From positions 1,439,501 to 1,503,500 of the forward strand of contig NZ_CP090066.1 of NCBI RefSeq assembly GCF_021391535.1: a DNA stretch of 64,000 bases, in the 5' to 3' direction. The translations under genes were made by a program, and so were the position numbers. The notes below the pieces were generated by a model. The model saw only the letters and a program-made list of their open reading frames with translations, searched no databases and had not been told where the DNA came from. This DNA is from Aurantimonas sp. HBX-1. Lineage in GTDB: Bacteria > Pseudomonadota > Alphaproteobacteria > Rhizobiales > Rhizobiaceae. Numbering within the stretch: position 1 is the first letter of the stretch; each line of letters opens with the position of its first letter. Shown here one piece after another: positions 8,265-15,778 of the stretch.

Positions 8265-8688
8265 AATGCTTGTTCATGGTTTGATCTAGGGGAACGTGGA
8301 GGAAACGAGCTGCCGGATGAGGCGTCGACTTTTTCACGCCGGAGATCCGCATCCTGCGTCGACTGGACCGTGCCGTGTGAATACGCTCGTCGAGGGCGAT
8401 CTCCATCGTGGCTGCACGGGTAGCGAGACCTACGACGACGGGGCGGAGGTGCTCTGGGTCAAGACCATCGAGAAGGTCGTACGGGTCAGGTGTGGTCATG
8501 TTGGTGGTCGTTCGGAAGGGGACGGCGCCGAGCGGCCTGCCGGCGCGGGCGCGCTCGAGGGAAGCCACTGGATTGCACAGCGCGCCCCGCTCCCGGAGAG
8601 CCGCCGCGACGGCGGCGCGCTTGCTGGCGGGGATGTCGTAGTCGGCGAGGATGTAGTCCACGAAGTCCGCCTCGTCGGAGGGCGTCAT
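8263..8688 (-). CDS. Hypothetical 141-residue protein
   Basis: No family recognised. The same frame is open upstream of the ATG at 8688 with protein-like composition (SATVAEAIDILTDSSLF), but no start codon is in reach. An ATG with a good context at about 8774 lies one frame off. The true start may therefore be lost by a one-base shift near 8760, or translation begins at 8688 with a poor ribosome site. The gene is part of a minus-strand run 9820 to 7959. Confidence 0.55.
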   Translation of the reverse strand: MTPSDEADFVDYILADYDIPASKRAAVAAALRERGALCNPVASLERARAGRPLGAVPFRTTTNMTTPDPYDLLDGLDPEHLRPVVVGLATRAATMEIALDERIHTARSSRRRMRISGVKKSTPHPAARFLHVPLDQTMNKH

Positions 8689-8770
8689 CGCGCCGGAGAA
8701 GAGGCTGCTGTCAGTGAGGATGTCGATCGCCTCGGCGACGGTGGCGGACTCGGCGGGGTCAGGGTCTGGG

Positions 8771-9253
8771 TCATCGTGTGTTCCTTTCGGTGGAGTTCTT
8801 CTGTTCGTCTCGTTCGTTGATCTCTTTCAAAGCCGCGATCAGAATGTCGACGCGGTCCATCGTCGAGACCTCCACCTTGTAGTGTCCTTCCTTCTCGATC
8901 CACCGGGCCGACGGGATCGCGTCCCGGATGGGACGCATGCTGACGTAGCCGGAGATGTAGATAGAGCACCCCGTCGCGAGGTATTCGATCCGGACCGCCA
9001 GACGCGGGCACGCCCCTTTGATCTCGTTGGCGCGCTTCCCGAGAGCGGTGATGAAGTCGCCACTCGATTTGTGACCGTCGGTCCGCAGTTCGTCGAGCTG
9101 CGACTGGTACTGCGTCGATATCGACCAGACGCGCTCCTCGGAAACCCATTTCGCGCCGGGGATCGCTTTGACGCGGGCGACGAGATCCGGGTCGTAGGGG
9201 AACGAGATCATGATGCGAGTTCTGTCCCGGCTCGGGTGAATGGTGATGGACAT
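8771..9253 (-). CDS. Hypothetical protein with two HARP/integrase-N-like repeats
   Basis: 160 residues. The ATG at 9253 follows AAAGGAG at ideal spacing. The first half reads FPYDPDLVARVKAIPGAKW then VSEERVWSIS; the second half has IRDAIPSARWIEKEGHYKV. The two halves look like repeats of the short KxIPGA+W...W module found in HARP domains and at the N-termini of some phage integrases. A nucleic-acid-binding role is plausible. It sits between two unknown accessory genes on the same strand. Confidence 0.66.
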   Translation of the reverse strand: MSITIHPSRDRTRIMISFPYDPDLVARVKAIPGAKWVSEERVWSISTQYQSQLDELRTDGHKSSGDFITALGKRANEIKGACPRLAVRIEYLATGCSIYISGYVSMRPIRDAIPSARWIEKEGHYKVEVSTMDRVDILIAALKEINERDEQKNSTERNTR

Positions 9254-9274
9254 CTGTTTCTCCTTTCGTTGCGC

Positions 9275-9820
9275 TTATCGAGCGATGCGTCCGACGTGCC
9301 GCCACTTCGCGTTGAGTTCGTCGTTCCGCTCGGCGAAGTCGACGATGAAGACCTCGCCGTTCTCGTCCTTGTCGCGCACCGCGAGGAAGCCCATCCGCCG
9401 GGCGAGTTGGGCGCGGATGCGCTGCATGTTCCAAGAGTTATCGGCGTCCTCGTCGACGAAGGTCTCCTCGTTGCCCCGCAGGATGTCCCAAACGTCGAAC
9501 TCGCGGCGGCTCTCGCCTTCCCACTCGCGCTCGTCCTGAAGCCGGTCTCAGTCCCGGGCGAAGAGCTTGCGGATCTCGCGCTCTGCGATCTCGTCCGGCT
9601 CCAGCGCGTCTGCGCCGATCCAGGTGAACTCGGCGTCGGATTCGTCGAGGACGTAGACTTCGTGGGCCTCGGGGTTCGTCGTGTACGCACACTCGAGGAT
9701 GCCATCCGGATCGTCGAGGCCCGGGCCTTCGACGAAGAACAGGCACTGATCGAAATAGCCGCGGGCATCGTCGGCGGTGACTTGGAGCTTGTGATCTGCG
9801 GAGAGGTGAATAAGAACCAT
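9275..9820 (-). pseudogene. Hypothetical gene split by an in-frame TGA
   Basis: The frame from ATG 9820 runs 90 codons to a TGA at 9550-9548, then continues in exactly the same frame for 90 more sense codons to a TAA at 9277-9275. The downstream part has convincing protein composition (for example MQRIRAQLARRMGFLAVRD and EVFIVDFAERNDELNAKW) but no start codon near its beginning. The simplest reading is one ~181-residue gene with a nonsense change (TGG to TGA). A readthrough product cannot be excluded. No family recognised. Confidence 0.7.
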
Positions 9821-9945
9821 CGGAATTACATTTTAATCAACGTTGCGATGGTTTATATATACGTCGCATTAAGAATTTCGACAACGGGAAAATCCACGTG
9901 ATGATGATTTCTTGTGTGCCGACCGAGTCCGGGTTAACGGAGGCG
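9821..9945. promoter_or_regulatory. Divergent promoter region with paired direct repeats
   Basis: This is an AT-rich spacer between divergent genes. ACGTTGCGAT at 9840-9849 and ACGTCGCATT at 9861-9870 are imperfect direct repeats 21 bp apart, two helical turns, around a TATATA box at about 9855-9860. That layout suits an operator for the HTH protein encoded immediately to the right. Confidence 0.5.
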
Positions 9946-10170
9946 ATGGAGAACGAACCCTGGCAGAAGCGAGCGAAGCGGGCCGGCCTCTCGCAAAAGA
10001 TGCTCGCGAAAATCCTTGGCGTGTCCGAGAATACGGTCAGCATGCAGCTGCGGGGTAAATGGCAGTCCGGGACGCCGCGCTACGTGAAGACGGTCATTAT
10101 GGCCTGGGAGGCGTTGCCGATCGACGCGAAGGATCGCATCATCGAGGCGGCCGACGAGGACCTCGGATGA
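9946..10170 (+). CDS. XRE-like helix-turn-helix regulator
   Basis: 74 residues from ATG 9946 (preceded by GGAGG, though closely), or 90 from ATG 9898. Residues ~10-45 (RAGLSQKMLAKILGVSENTV then SMQLRG) form a clear lambda-repressor-like helix-turn-helix. It is divergent from the split gene at 9275-9820 and overlaps the next gene by ATGA. It probably controls the divergent promoter region at 9821-9945. Confidence 0.72.
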   Translation: MENEPWQKRAKRAGLSQKMLAKILGVSENTVSMQLRGKWQSGTPRYVKTVIMAWEALPIDAKDRIIEAADEDLG

Positions 10171-10403
10171 AAGACCGCCACTCACTCCCCGCCGGCGTCA
10201 CCGACCGCCTTGCCGACGGGGCGACGATCTATCTCGCTCTGCGGCAGCATTTCGAGATGACGCTGGAGTTCGCGAGCGAGTACGCGGGCATCACCCCAGA
10301 ACGGCTTTGGGAGATCGAAGGCGGCGTAGATCCGACGCCGGAAGAGCGAGAAGCGCTGGCGATCGCGTACGGCGTCGATGAAGACGTGCTCATAGATCAT
10401 TAG
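10167..10403 (+). CDS. Small protein with helix-turn-helix features
   Basis: 78 residues, translationally coupled to the HTH gene by an ATGA overlap (10167-10170). The segment FASEYAGITPERLWEIEGG looks like a helix-turn-helix second half, followed by EEREALAIAYGVDE, a pattern seen in XRE-type domains. It is likely a second DNA-binding protein or a partner of the first. Confidence 0.62.
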   Translation: MKDRHSLPAGVTDRLADGATIYLALRQHFEMTLEFASEYAGITPERLWEIEGGVDPTPEEREALAIAYGVDEDVLIDH

Positions 10404-10464
10404 GAACCGTCCTGCTGCCGGCTCGTTGCCCGTTAACCATAGCGGATGGGACGGGACGCACATC

Positions 10465-10629
10465 ATGATCGCGAGAGACGCACTCGTCGGGCTTGAAGCC
10501 GGGCAGATCACCGAGGCCGAGGCGCTGGAGCAAGCGGGCGTCGACGACATCGACAGCCTCTATCAGAAGGGGGTCGAGGCCTGGCGGAGACTCCGCAGTG
10601 ACCGACGGCCGGCGCACCCCGTCAAATAG
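10465..10629 (+). CDS. Hypothetical 54-residue acidic protein
   Basis: Starts at ATG 10465, about 60 bp after the previous gene. It is helical and acidic (LEAGQITEAEALEQAGVDDI). No family recognised. It is co-oriented with the two small HTH genes and may be in the same transcript. Confidence 0.5.
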   Translation: MIARDALVGLEAGQITEAEALEQAGVDDIDSLYQKGVEAWRRLRSDRRPAHPVK

Positions 10630-10748
10630 CTGCGAGAAAGGCGGGTTCGGTAAGCGAACGATAACAAGATTTCGTTCTTTCCCACCCCCGGTGTCGGGCG
10701 GTTGTTACTGAAATCGCGAAACATGTACAAAGCCTGCGCCGCAGGGGT

Positions 10749-11060
10749 TCAGGCCTCCTTGGCGCCCGACGTGAGGTGCGCCCGCAGCGGCGCCGTCTGT
10801 TTGTCAAAGCGCTTCGCCTTTGTCAGGATTTCGAGGTCCTTGTCGATTCCATCAGTCCCCGACACTACGGCGGTCTCGCCTTTCCATGCGACGATAACGA
10901 TGTTCGGATTGTGCTGCTGGACAACGCTGCCGCCTCGATCGAACGCGTCCTCCGGGTCGTCCTGGATCACCCGCTCCGATGTCGCCATCAGCCGGTAAAC
11001 CTCGCTTTCGCTCATCGTCTCGCGGGCGAGGTCACTCCACGTTCCGTCACACTTCCCCAT
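10749..11060 (-). CDS. Hypothetical 103-residue protein
   Basis: No family recognised. Mixed alpha/beta composition with a beta-rich centre (NPNIVIVAWKGETAVVSGTD). Its ATG shares a base with the TGA of the upstream open frame (TGATG at 11062-11058), which argues that both frames are or were translated. It faces the plus-strand small-gene run. Confidence 0.62.
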   Translation of the reverse strand: MGKCDGTWSDLARETMSESEVYRLMATSERVIQDDPEDAFDRGGSVVQQHNPNIVIVAWKGETAVVSGTDGIDKDLEILTKAKRFDKQTAPLRAHLTSGAKEA

Positions 11061-11329
11061 CAGGTCGCCGTTTTCCGTTCATGTCGCCCACGCCGGTTAT
11101 CCAATATCCGCAGATGCACCGCATCGAGCGCATGCGGACGCTTCTGCACGCGATCGTCGATCAGTGTCCCGCACGCCCCGGCATGGAGTATGATCGACAT
11201 GGTCGCCATCGTGTGGGCGGTATCCGGAAGGCCGCTGTCGTCAGCGCAGTTCTCGCCCTCCTTCAGCGCGAGTAGCTGCCTAACCGCCGCGTCTATGTAG
11301 TCGTACAGCTTGATGAGCGGCTCGCGTGA
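11060..11329 (-). pseudogene. Truncated hypothetical gene, N-terminus lost at a junction
   Basis: The open frame reads LIKLYDYIDAAVRQLLALKE and on to a TGA coupled to the next gene (TGATG). Its beginning runs straight into a fragment of a ROK regulator gene at 11330, so the natural start is missing. The first internal ATG would give only about 50 residues. No family recognised. Confidence 0.5.
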
Positions 11330-11418
11330 GTTGCGCCGCTTCCTCCACGGCCGGGATCGCGAGGAGGTCGAGGCGCTGCGCCATCGGCCGAATGTGTCTA
11401 CCTCGAGCGGGATGCGGG
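11330..11418 (-). pseudogene. Fragment of a ROK-family regulator gene
   Basis: About 89 bp closely match 55830-55918 inside the intact ROK gene of this window, both encoding PMAQRLDLLAIPAVEEAAQ. The intact gene has QQVVRLTGN next; here the match stops and an unrelated frame follows. The other end abuts an IS21-type transposase remnant. Confidence 0.72.
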
Positions 11419-11428
11419 GAGAGCCGCT

Positions 11429-11795
11429 CCCGCCCTTCCTGACGTAGTTCGATGCGATCGGCATAGGTGCGGATCGCGACCGGGCGCCCGACGGCGCAGG
11501 CGCCAACGGAGTAGCGATTTGTTGTCGAAGCGCACGAGACAGGTCTTCGATACAGAAGCCGGCACCGCATGGAAGCCGTCGAAGCGACCGCGATAGGAGA
11601 CAAGCTTCGGCCGCTCGGCCTCGAACACCTCCCAGACCGTCTTGTCGCGGAACTCGGGATGACGATGGGCATTGGCGAAGGCAATCGTGCGGTCGAGCAG
11701 CCACCTCCAATCGCGCCGTGGGGGAATGGGGCCAGGTCTTCTGCGATGCCGTGGTCGCCACGGCCATCTTCGATCGCCTGCTTCACCACAGCCAC
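11429..11795 (-). pseudogene. IS21-family IstA transposase C-terminal remnant
   Basis: Consecutive frames spell LLDRTIAFANAHRHPEFRDK, TVWEVFEAERPKLVSYRGRF, FHAVPASVSKTCLVRFDN and YSVGACAVGRPVAIRTYADR, the typical C-terminal part of IstA. A frameshift separates the last two blocks. Both ends are lost. It is an old insertion scar next to the ROK fragment. Confidence 0.75.
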
Positions 11796-11818
11796 GTCAT
11801 CACCATCCGCGGCGACAG

Positions 11819-12019
11819 TTAAGCAGGAAGGAGCGGGATTGACCGTTTGCCGGCTTCTTCTCTGATAACCGCCTCGATCCTGTCGTGCGAGATTTCAATC
11901 TCTTCAGAGACCACGTCGACGAGCAGGTGCGGGTCCAGCCCTCCGTAGCTCTCGACAACGGGATCAAGCAAATTGAGGATTCGGGTCACTGCTTCGCGTA
12001 GCTCCCGCTCCGAATGCAT
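11819..12019 (-). CDS. YGGLDP small protein, copy 1
   Basis: 66 residues, ATG 12019 after GGAG at 9 nt. Core pattern LDPVVESYGGLDPHLLVD, then EEIEISHDRIEAVIREEA. Two paralogs occur in this window (40210-40563 and 50548-50763) with the same core. The protein is small, acidic and helical, and cytosolic by appearance. Function unknown. A set of hairpins lies just upstream (12044-12144) and resembles that upstream of copy 2. Confidence 0.75.
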   Translation of the reverse strand: MHSERELREAVTRILNLLDPVVESYGGLDPHLLVDVVSEEIEISHDRIEAVIREEAGKRSIPLLPA

Positions 12020-12043
12020 TCTTATTCACTCCAGCATGGCAAA

Positions 12044-12144
12044 GGCCGGATCGTCGTTAGAGACGAACCGGCCCTGTTAATTACACCGACAGGGACGAGG
12101 TGGCGCAACTATTGCTAAGCGAATGCGTCCCTGGGGTGAACCCC
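12044..12144 (-). repeat. Structured upstream element, copy 1 (three hairpins)
   Basis: Hairpin A: GGCCGG (12044-12049) with CCGGCC (12068-12073), extended inside by TCGTC/GACGA. Hairpin B: CACC (12084-12087) with GGTG (12099-12102) around GACAGGGACGA. Hairpin C: GGGGTGAACCCC (12133-12144). The same order with different but still pairing stems occurs at 40623-40724 beside the second YGGLDP gene. Confidence 0.6.
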
Positions 12145-12176
12145 TTCTGAACGGAATACGCCTCCAGGAAGAGAAT

Positions 12177-12215
12177 GTAAAAAAAGGGGCCGCTCAACTT
12201 GAGCGCCCCCCGTGA
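12177..12215 (-). terminator. Intrinsic terminator of the PRC-barrel gene
   Basis: On the minus strand a GC-rich stem (GCGCTCA / TGAGCG flanked by G and C runs) is followed by TTTTTTT, directly after the stop at 12224. Confidence 0.85.
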
Positions 12216-12223
12216 GTCTGCTC

Positions 12224-13540
12224 CTAGAGGGTGCCGATCTCGACCTCTTCGTCGGCCGCGTAGGCCGGTGCGTTGGTCGTGTCGAACTCCGGCAGCGCCT
12301 CGATGTCCTCCTCAGTCATGCCCCGAAGGAGAAGCTCGTCGCCCCGAATGGACATGGCGTCGAGCGGCAGCGCGACCTCACGCTCGCCAAGTCCGAGGAA
12401 GCCGCCTTCGGCCAGCACGGCGTATATGCGCTGGTCGACGAACACCAGGCGCTCGACCTCACCCAGGTCCTCGTCGGCCGCATTGACTACGTTGCGACCG
12501 ATGATTTCTGATGCGACCACTGTCGTCGGCTCGCCGGCCTCTATCGGCTCGTCCCCGGCACGCAGACTTGCGAACTGATCCTGTTCTTGCGCCTGGCCGG
12601 TGGCAGCAGTGCCCTCCGTTGCAGCACCACCCTCTGCGGCAGCAGCGCCCTGAGTTGCAGCGCCACCCTCCGCGGCGGTAGCGCCCTGAGCTGCAGCGCC
12701 GTTTTCGTCCATCTTTTCTACCTGGATGTCCGGCTCACCAGACTGGGTGTACTGAATGTTCGGCTCCCCGGTCTCGGAGAACTCGATCTTCGGCTCGGCC
12801 TGCTCATACGTGACGACGGGCTGGCTTTCCTCGATGTTCACCTGAGCTTCAGTTCCTCCGCTCTCTTGGGTTACGATGGGTTGGCCCTGCTGAACATTGA
12901 TGTTTGCGGAGCCCTGCTTCTCCACATCCACCGTCGGCTCCTCGACTGCGATCTGCGGCTGGCCTTGCTCAACAGATACCTTGGGCTGCGCCTGACTGAC
13001 GGAGACTTGCGGCTCGGGTGTCGTGACGTTTACCTTGGGATCCGGCATGCGCACGATGATCTGCGGCTGCGGCTGGTCGATGGTTATCGTCGGGCGGGGC
13101 ATCTCGACGCGAATAGTTGGCTGCTGCTGACGAACAATGATCTCGGGCTGCGCTTGCTGGACTGACACCGTCGGATCTTCCTGGGTGACCGAGACGCGCG
13201 GATCAGCCTGGTCGACGGTGACCGTCGGCTCCGGTTGCGTCACGACGATACGGCCGCCGGTGGCGGTCAGATCAGCGCCTTCGCTTTCCTGAAGCGCACG
13301 TTCAGCTTCAGCAAGCCACGGGCCGCAAACCGCCGCATCGTCCTGCTCCACGACCCGCCGGGCGCCGACAACGAATTCCTCGTTGAATAGCTCGGCGTTC
13401 TCTTCGTTAAGGGTCCTGAGGTTTTCACAAGCCTCTACGTTAGCCTCGGTCTGTGCCGCATCCTGAGCATTCGCGGACGCTACCAGCGCGGTCGTCCCTA
13501 ACAGCGACGCCGCGACCACGGACGTGAAGCGATAGGACAT
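12224..13540 (-). CDS. Exported PRC-barrel protein with beta-strand repeats
   Basis: 438 residues. A signal peptide ends at SANAQ (about residue 26). Residues ~30-95 are helical with two cysteines (ACENLRTL and VCGPWLAEAE). Residues ~100-275 carry about 15 short tandem units of the form QPxPxVxVxQ, alternating proline with beta-branched residues, as in an extended beta structure. An Ala/Gly/Glu-rich linker follows. The C-terminal ~100 residues form a PRC-barrel (EIIGRNVVNAADEDLGEV). It is probably periplasmic or surface-associated; role unknown. It has its own terminator. Confidence 0.8.
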   Translation of the reverse strand: MSYRFTSVVAASLLGTTALVASANAQDAAQTEANVEACENLRTLNEENAELFNEEFVVGARRVVEQDDAAVCGPWLAEAERALQESEGADLTATGGRIVVTQPEPTVTVDQADPRVSVTQEDPTVSVQQAQPEIIVRQQQPTIRVEMPRPTITIDQPQPQIIVRMPDPKVNVTTPEPQVSVSQAQPKVSVEQGQPQIAVEEPTVDVEKQGSANINVQQGQPIVTQESGGTEAQVNIEESQPVVTYEQAEPKIEFSETGEPNIQYTQSGEPDIQVEKMDENGAAAQGATAAEGGAATQGAAAAEGGAATEGTAATGQAQEQDQFASLRAGDEPIEAGEPTTVVASEIIGRNVVNAADEDLGEVERLVFVDQRIYAVLAEGGFLGLGEREVALPLDAMSIRGDELLLRGMTEEDIEALPEFDTTNAPAYAADEEVEIGTL

Positions 13541-13653
13541 TTTCCTGATCCCTATGGTTGTTGATGATGGTCTTTAAAGAAGCGGTGCGGGAGACGGTTC
13601 CACGAAAAACCGCCGTTCGAATCACTGGGGAGCACTCGGTGGGGCTGAGCGGC

Positions 13654-14002
13654 ATGGGCAAGCTGACCAACACCGAGCCCACGGTTGGGATGCTGAAGCC
13701 TGCATCAAGCTTACGCCCAGACAGGCCAAGCCGTTCTACCTGTCGAAGGAACGGCGCTCCTTCATCGCCTGCATCATCGCCAAGCGAGGCAGGCGCTGTG
13801 AGGTATGCGGACAGGCTGCCGCATCTACGGCAATCAGATCATCGAATGTTGGGATGGTGGTGCCGACCTCGACGAGAGGAACATCCTCCTTCGCTGTCAC
13901 GGCTGCCACCAGCGCAAAGAGGCGCCGAGGAATGGGCGAGAGAGAGCACGGCAGGGCGCAGGACGATATCGTATCAGCCGATGCCATGGACGCAGCCAGT
14001 AG
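13654..14002 (+). pseudogene. HNH endonuclease relic, frameshifted
   Basis: It matches the HNH gene at 43085-43396. MGKLTN and EPTVGMLKP are in one frame, RQAKPFYLSKERRSFIA with RGRRCEVCG in a second, and GCRIYGNQIIECWDGGADLD then ILLRCHGCHQRK in a third, so at least two frameshifts are present. This copy keeps the first CxxC (CEVC) that the other copy has lost, but its first His is replaced by Gln (GNQ for GDH). It stands at the head of a small prophage relic. Confidence 0.75.
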
Positions 14003-14184
14003 GCAGATGAGCCGACATAGGGCCGGGATGGGTCGAAAGTTCCCGAAGGAAAGCTGGCCAGAACCCGCATTCCACGCAACGTAGAGATTTTATCCGGCCA
14101 TTTGAATTCGGTCTGATTTCGCGGCGGCTCTGATTGCCTGCTGCAAGCCACTGAAACGGCACCCACAAAATCGAAGGAAGTCCC

Positions 14185-14432
14185 ATGGCACGCGGCGGTT
14201 ACAGGCCGGGCGCCGGCCGTCCGCGCAAGTCCAGGCGGGCGATCAGAAGCCCGTCGACGCGAAGGCGCCGGAACCAAAGGTCGAGGGCGAGAAGCGGACG
14301 CCGCCCGAATACATGCTGCACGTGATGAACAGCGAGGGCACCGACGAGTCGACCGGATTCGTGCCCACAACCGCACTTCACGGCGGCCTCACAGGAACGT
14401 TCACGCCCGCCTGGCATTGCGGCTTCCAGTGA
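14185..14432 (+). pseudogene. Phage terminase small-subunit-like relic
   Basis: It opens with MARGGYRPGAGRPRK, the typical N-terminus of a group of phage small terminase-like proteins. It then shifts frame to PKVEGEKRTPPEYMLHVMN, also typical, and ends early at 14432. It follows the HNH relic by about 180 bp, the normal phage order HNH then small terminase. Confidence 0.6.
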
Positions 14433-14448
14433 TCACTGGAGAAATCAA

Positions 14449-14718
14449 ATGCTACGCAATCCTCTCTATGCCGCAGCACTCGCTGCTGGACTTTTCGCAA
14501 CGAGCGGCACTACCGCTCTTGCTCAGGCTACAGCGCCAGACACTGAGACGGTGCAGCCAATGACCAACGTCGATCAGGACGATGACGACGGCTTCGACCT
14601 CGGCTGGCTGGGGCTCATCGGGCTGTTGGGTCTCGCCGGCCTGGCGGGACGAAAGCGCACAACGCACGTTGATACCGTCAACCGGCCGATCGACCCGGCA
14701 AACCGCCCGCGCGTTTAG
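14449..14718 (+). CDS. Small exported protein with C-terminal glycine-rich membrane segment
   Basis: 89 residues. A signal peptide ends at ALAQ (about residue 26); an acidic stretch DQDDDDGFD leads to GWLGLIGLLGLAGLAGRKR. This is a Trp-Gly-x-x-Gly hydrophobic helix followed by basic residues, like WGxxGxxG C-terminal sorting-type tails. The arrangement (acidic linker, short Gly-rich span, Arg/Lys) suggests C-terminal membrane anchoring. A terminator follows. Confidence 0.75.
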   Translation: MLRNPLYAAALAAGLFATSGTTALAQATAPDTETVQPMTNVDQDDDDGFDLGWLGLIGLLGLAGLAGRKRTTHVDTVNRPIDPANRPRV

Positions 14719-14740
14719 GCGCCCCACGTTAAGCAATGCC

Positions 14741-14776
14741 AGAGCCGCCGTCCCTTCACAGGGGCGGCGCTTTTTG
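14741..14776 (+). terminator. Intrinsic terminator
   Basis: A GC stem GCCGCC...GGCGGC-type (CCGCCGTCCC / GGGGCGGC) around a short loop is followed by CTTTTT, 25 bp after the stop of the gene ending at 14718. Confidence 0.8.
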
Positions 14777-14801
14777 CGTCTCCCGGCGCGAATTGTCGCT
14801 G

Positions 14802-15053
14802 TCATCTATGCCGTTGCAGGCGCCCCAGCATGGCCACCACCACATCGTTGATCCGCCTCCACCATGCGGCTTTGTCGTTGTCGGAGAGATTGACCGAGGC
14901 AGTATCGGGCATCGGATCGTCGCCGAAGATGGCTCTCCAGAGCCGCTCTCTGTCTCCGACTTCGGCTGAAGGCGCCTCAGCGTGTGGGTTCGTCAGCGAC
15001 GGCCGTCGCCGGCTTCGGGTCTTGGAAGGGCTGCGGTTGGCACTCCTACGCAC
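14802..15053 (-). CDS. Possible small hypothetical protein
   Basis: An open frame of about 83 residues from a GTG at 15053. The second half has good protein character (DRERLWRAIFGDDPMPDTAS, then KAAWWRRINDVVVAMLGRL), but the first half is Arg/Ser-rich and may be a shadow. No family recognised. Between 15054 and 15289 nothing is recognised. Confidence 0.4.
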   Translation of the reverse strand: MRRSANRSPSKTRSRRRPSLTNPHAEAPSAEVGDRERLWRAIFGDDPMPDTASVNLSDNDKAAWWRRINDVVVAMLGRLQRHR

Positions 15054-15289
15054 GGGCCTGTCAATCCATGTCGGTTTGGTTTCTTCGAAACCGTAGCAGC
15101 GCACGCCTATGGCAACTAGCCGGGAGCTTGTTCCGGAGAAGCCGTTGACGAGGCAAGGGGTAGGGCCATCGGCGGATTGCGCGCCGCCCTTCGCGATCCT
15201 CCGTGGGGGTGTCTCCAGAGCAGCTTTCCAACTTTCTCCCCCGGTCTTCCCGTGGCGGGCCTTTTGCGCTGGGAGATTGTCTGCCGGAA

Positions 15290-15496
15290 CTACTCGGACC
15301 AGACCGGGGCCTTCGTAGCCTCCCGCTCGGCCTTGAACCCTTCGGCCCACAGGGCGTAATCAGGCGATCACGGTGAGTGCGGATTGAGAGCGGCTATGCC
15401 GCCGATCCGAAATGCGTTTCGGCCCTCCGCCCACACCGCCCGCTCTCGTTCGGCGGCTGCAATCTTAGCGCCAAGGTCTTTGGCGGTGCCGTCCAT
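15290..15496 (-). pseudogene. Small Rmf/CrpP-like protein gene with in-frame TGA
   Basis: From ATG 15496 the frame reads AAAERERAVWAEGRNAFRIG and ALNPHSP, then a TGA at 15370-15368, then in the same frame SPDYALWAEGFKAEREATK to a TAG at 15292-15290. The two W-A-E-G elements around NP resemble the small Rmf/CrpP-type module (G..A...G...NPY......W..GF). One nonsense base change would explain the split. A short readthrough product is possible. Confidence 0.55.
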
Positions 15497-15778
15497 CTAG
15501 AGGTTCCGATTTCTGGTTACCGCCACTCAGAATCGAGCGTCAGCAACGCGTAGAACACAGGACTGTCGGCTGATCGCGCAAGCTGATGCCGATTACATGA
15601 TGCTCTCCGTCCGGCAGGCGTCGCAGGCCCTCCCAGAAGGGGATCTATGGCAGCGTCGCGTACCAGACCATAGAAGCCTCCGCGGATATGGCGCTGATAG
15701 CACAGGGGACGCTCCCGCTCTTGTATATGATCACGCCAAGTCGGCAAATGTTCGTGGTCGGCCTGTTGCGCACGATCG
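15497..15778. other. Intergenic stretch, no confident gene
   Basis: An open minus-strand frame at 15517-15747 has no recognised family and unremarkable composition; it is not called. No RNA feature was seen. Confidence 0.4.

Noticed and set aside
12587..13165. Leucine-rich plus-strand frame
   Set aside because: Shadow of the tandem beta repeats of the PRC-barrel gene on the minus strand.
13605..13640. GTTCGAATC resembling a tRNA T-loop
   Set aside because: No flanking T-stem, anticodon arm or acceptor stem could be formed.
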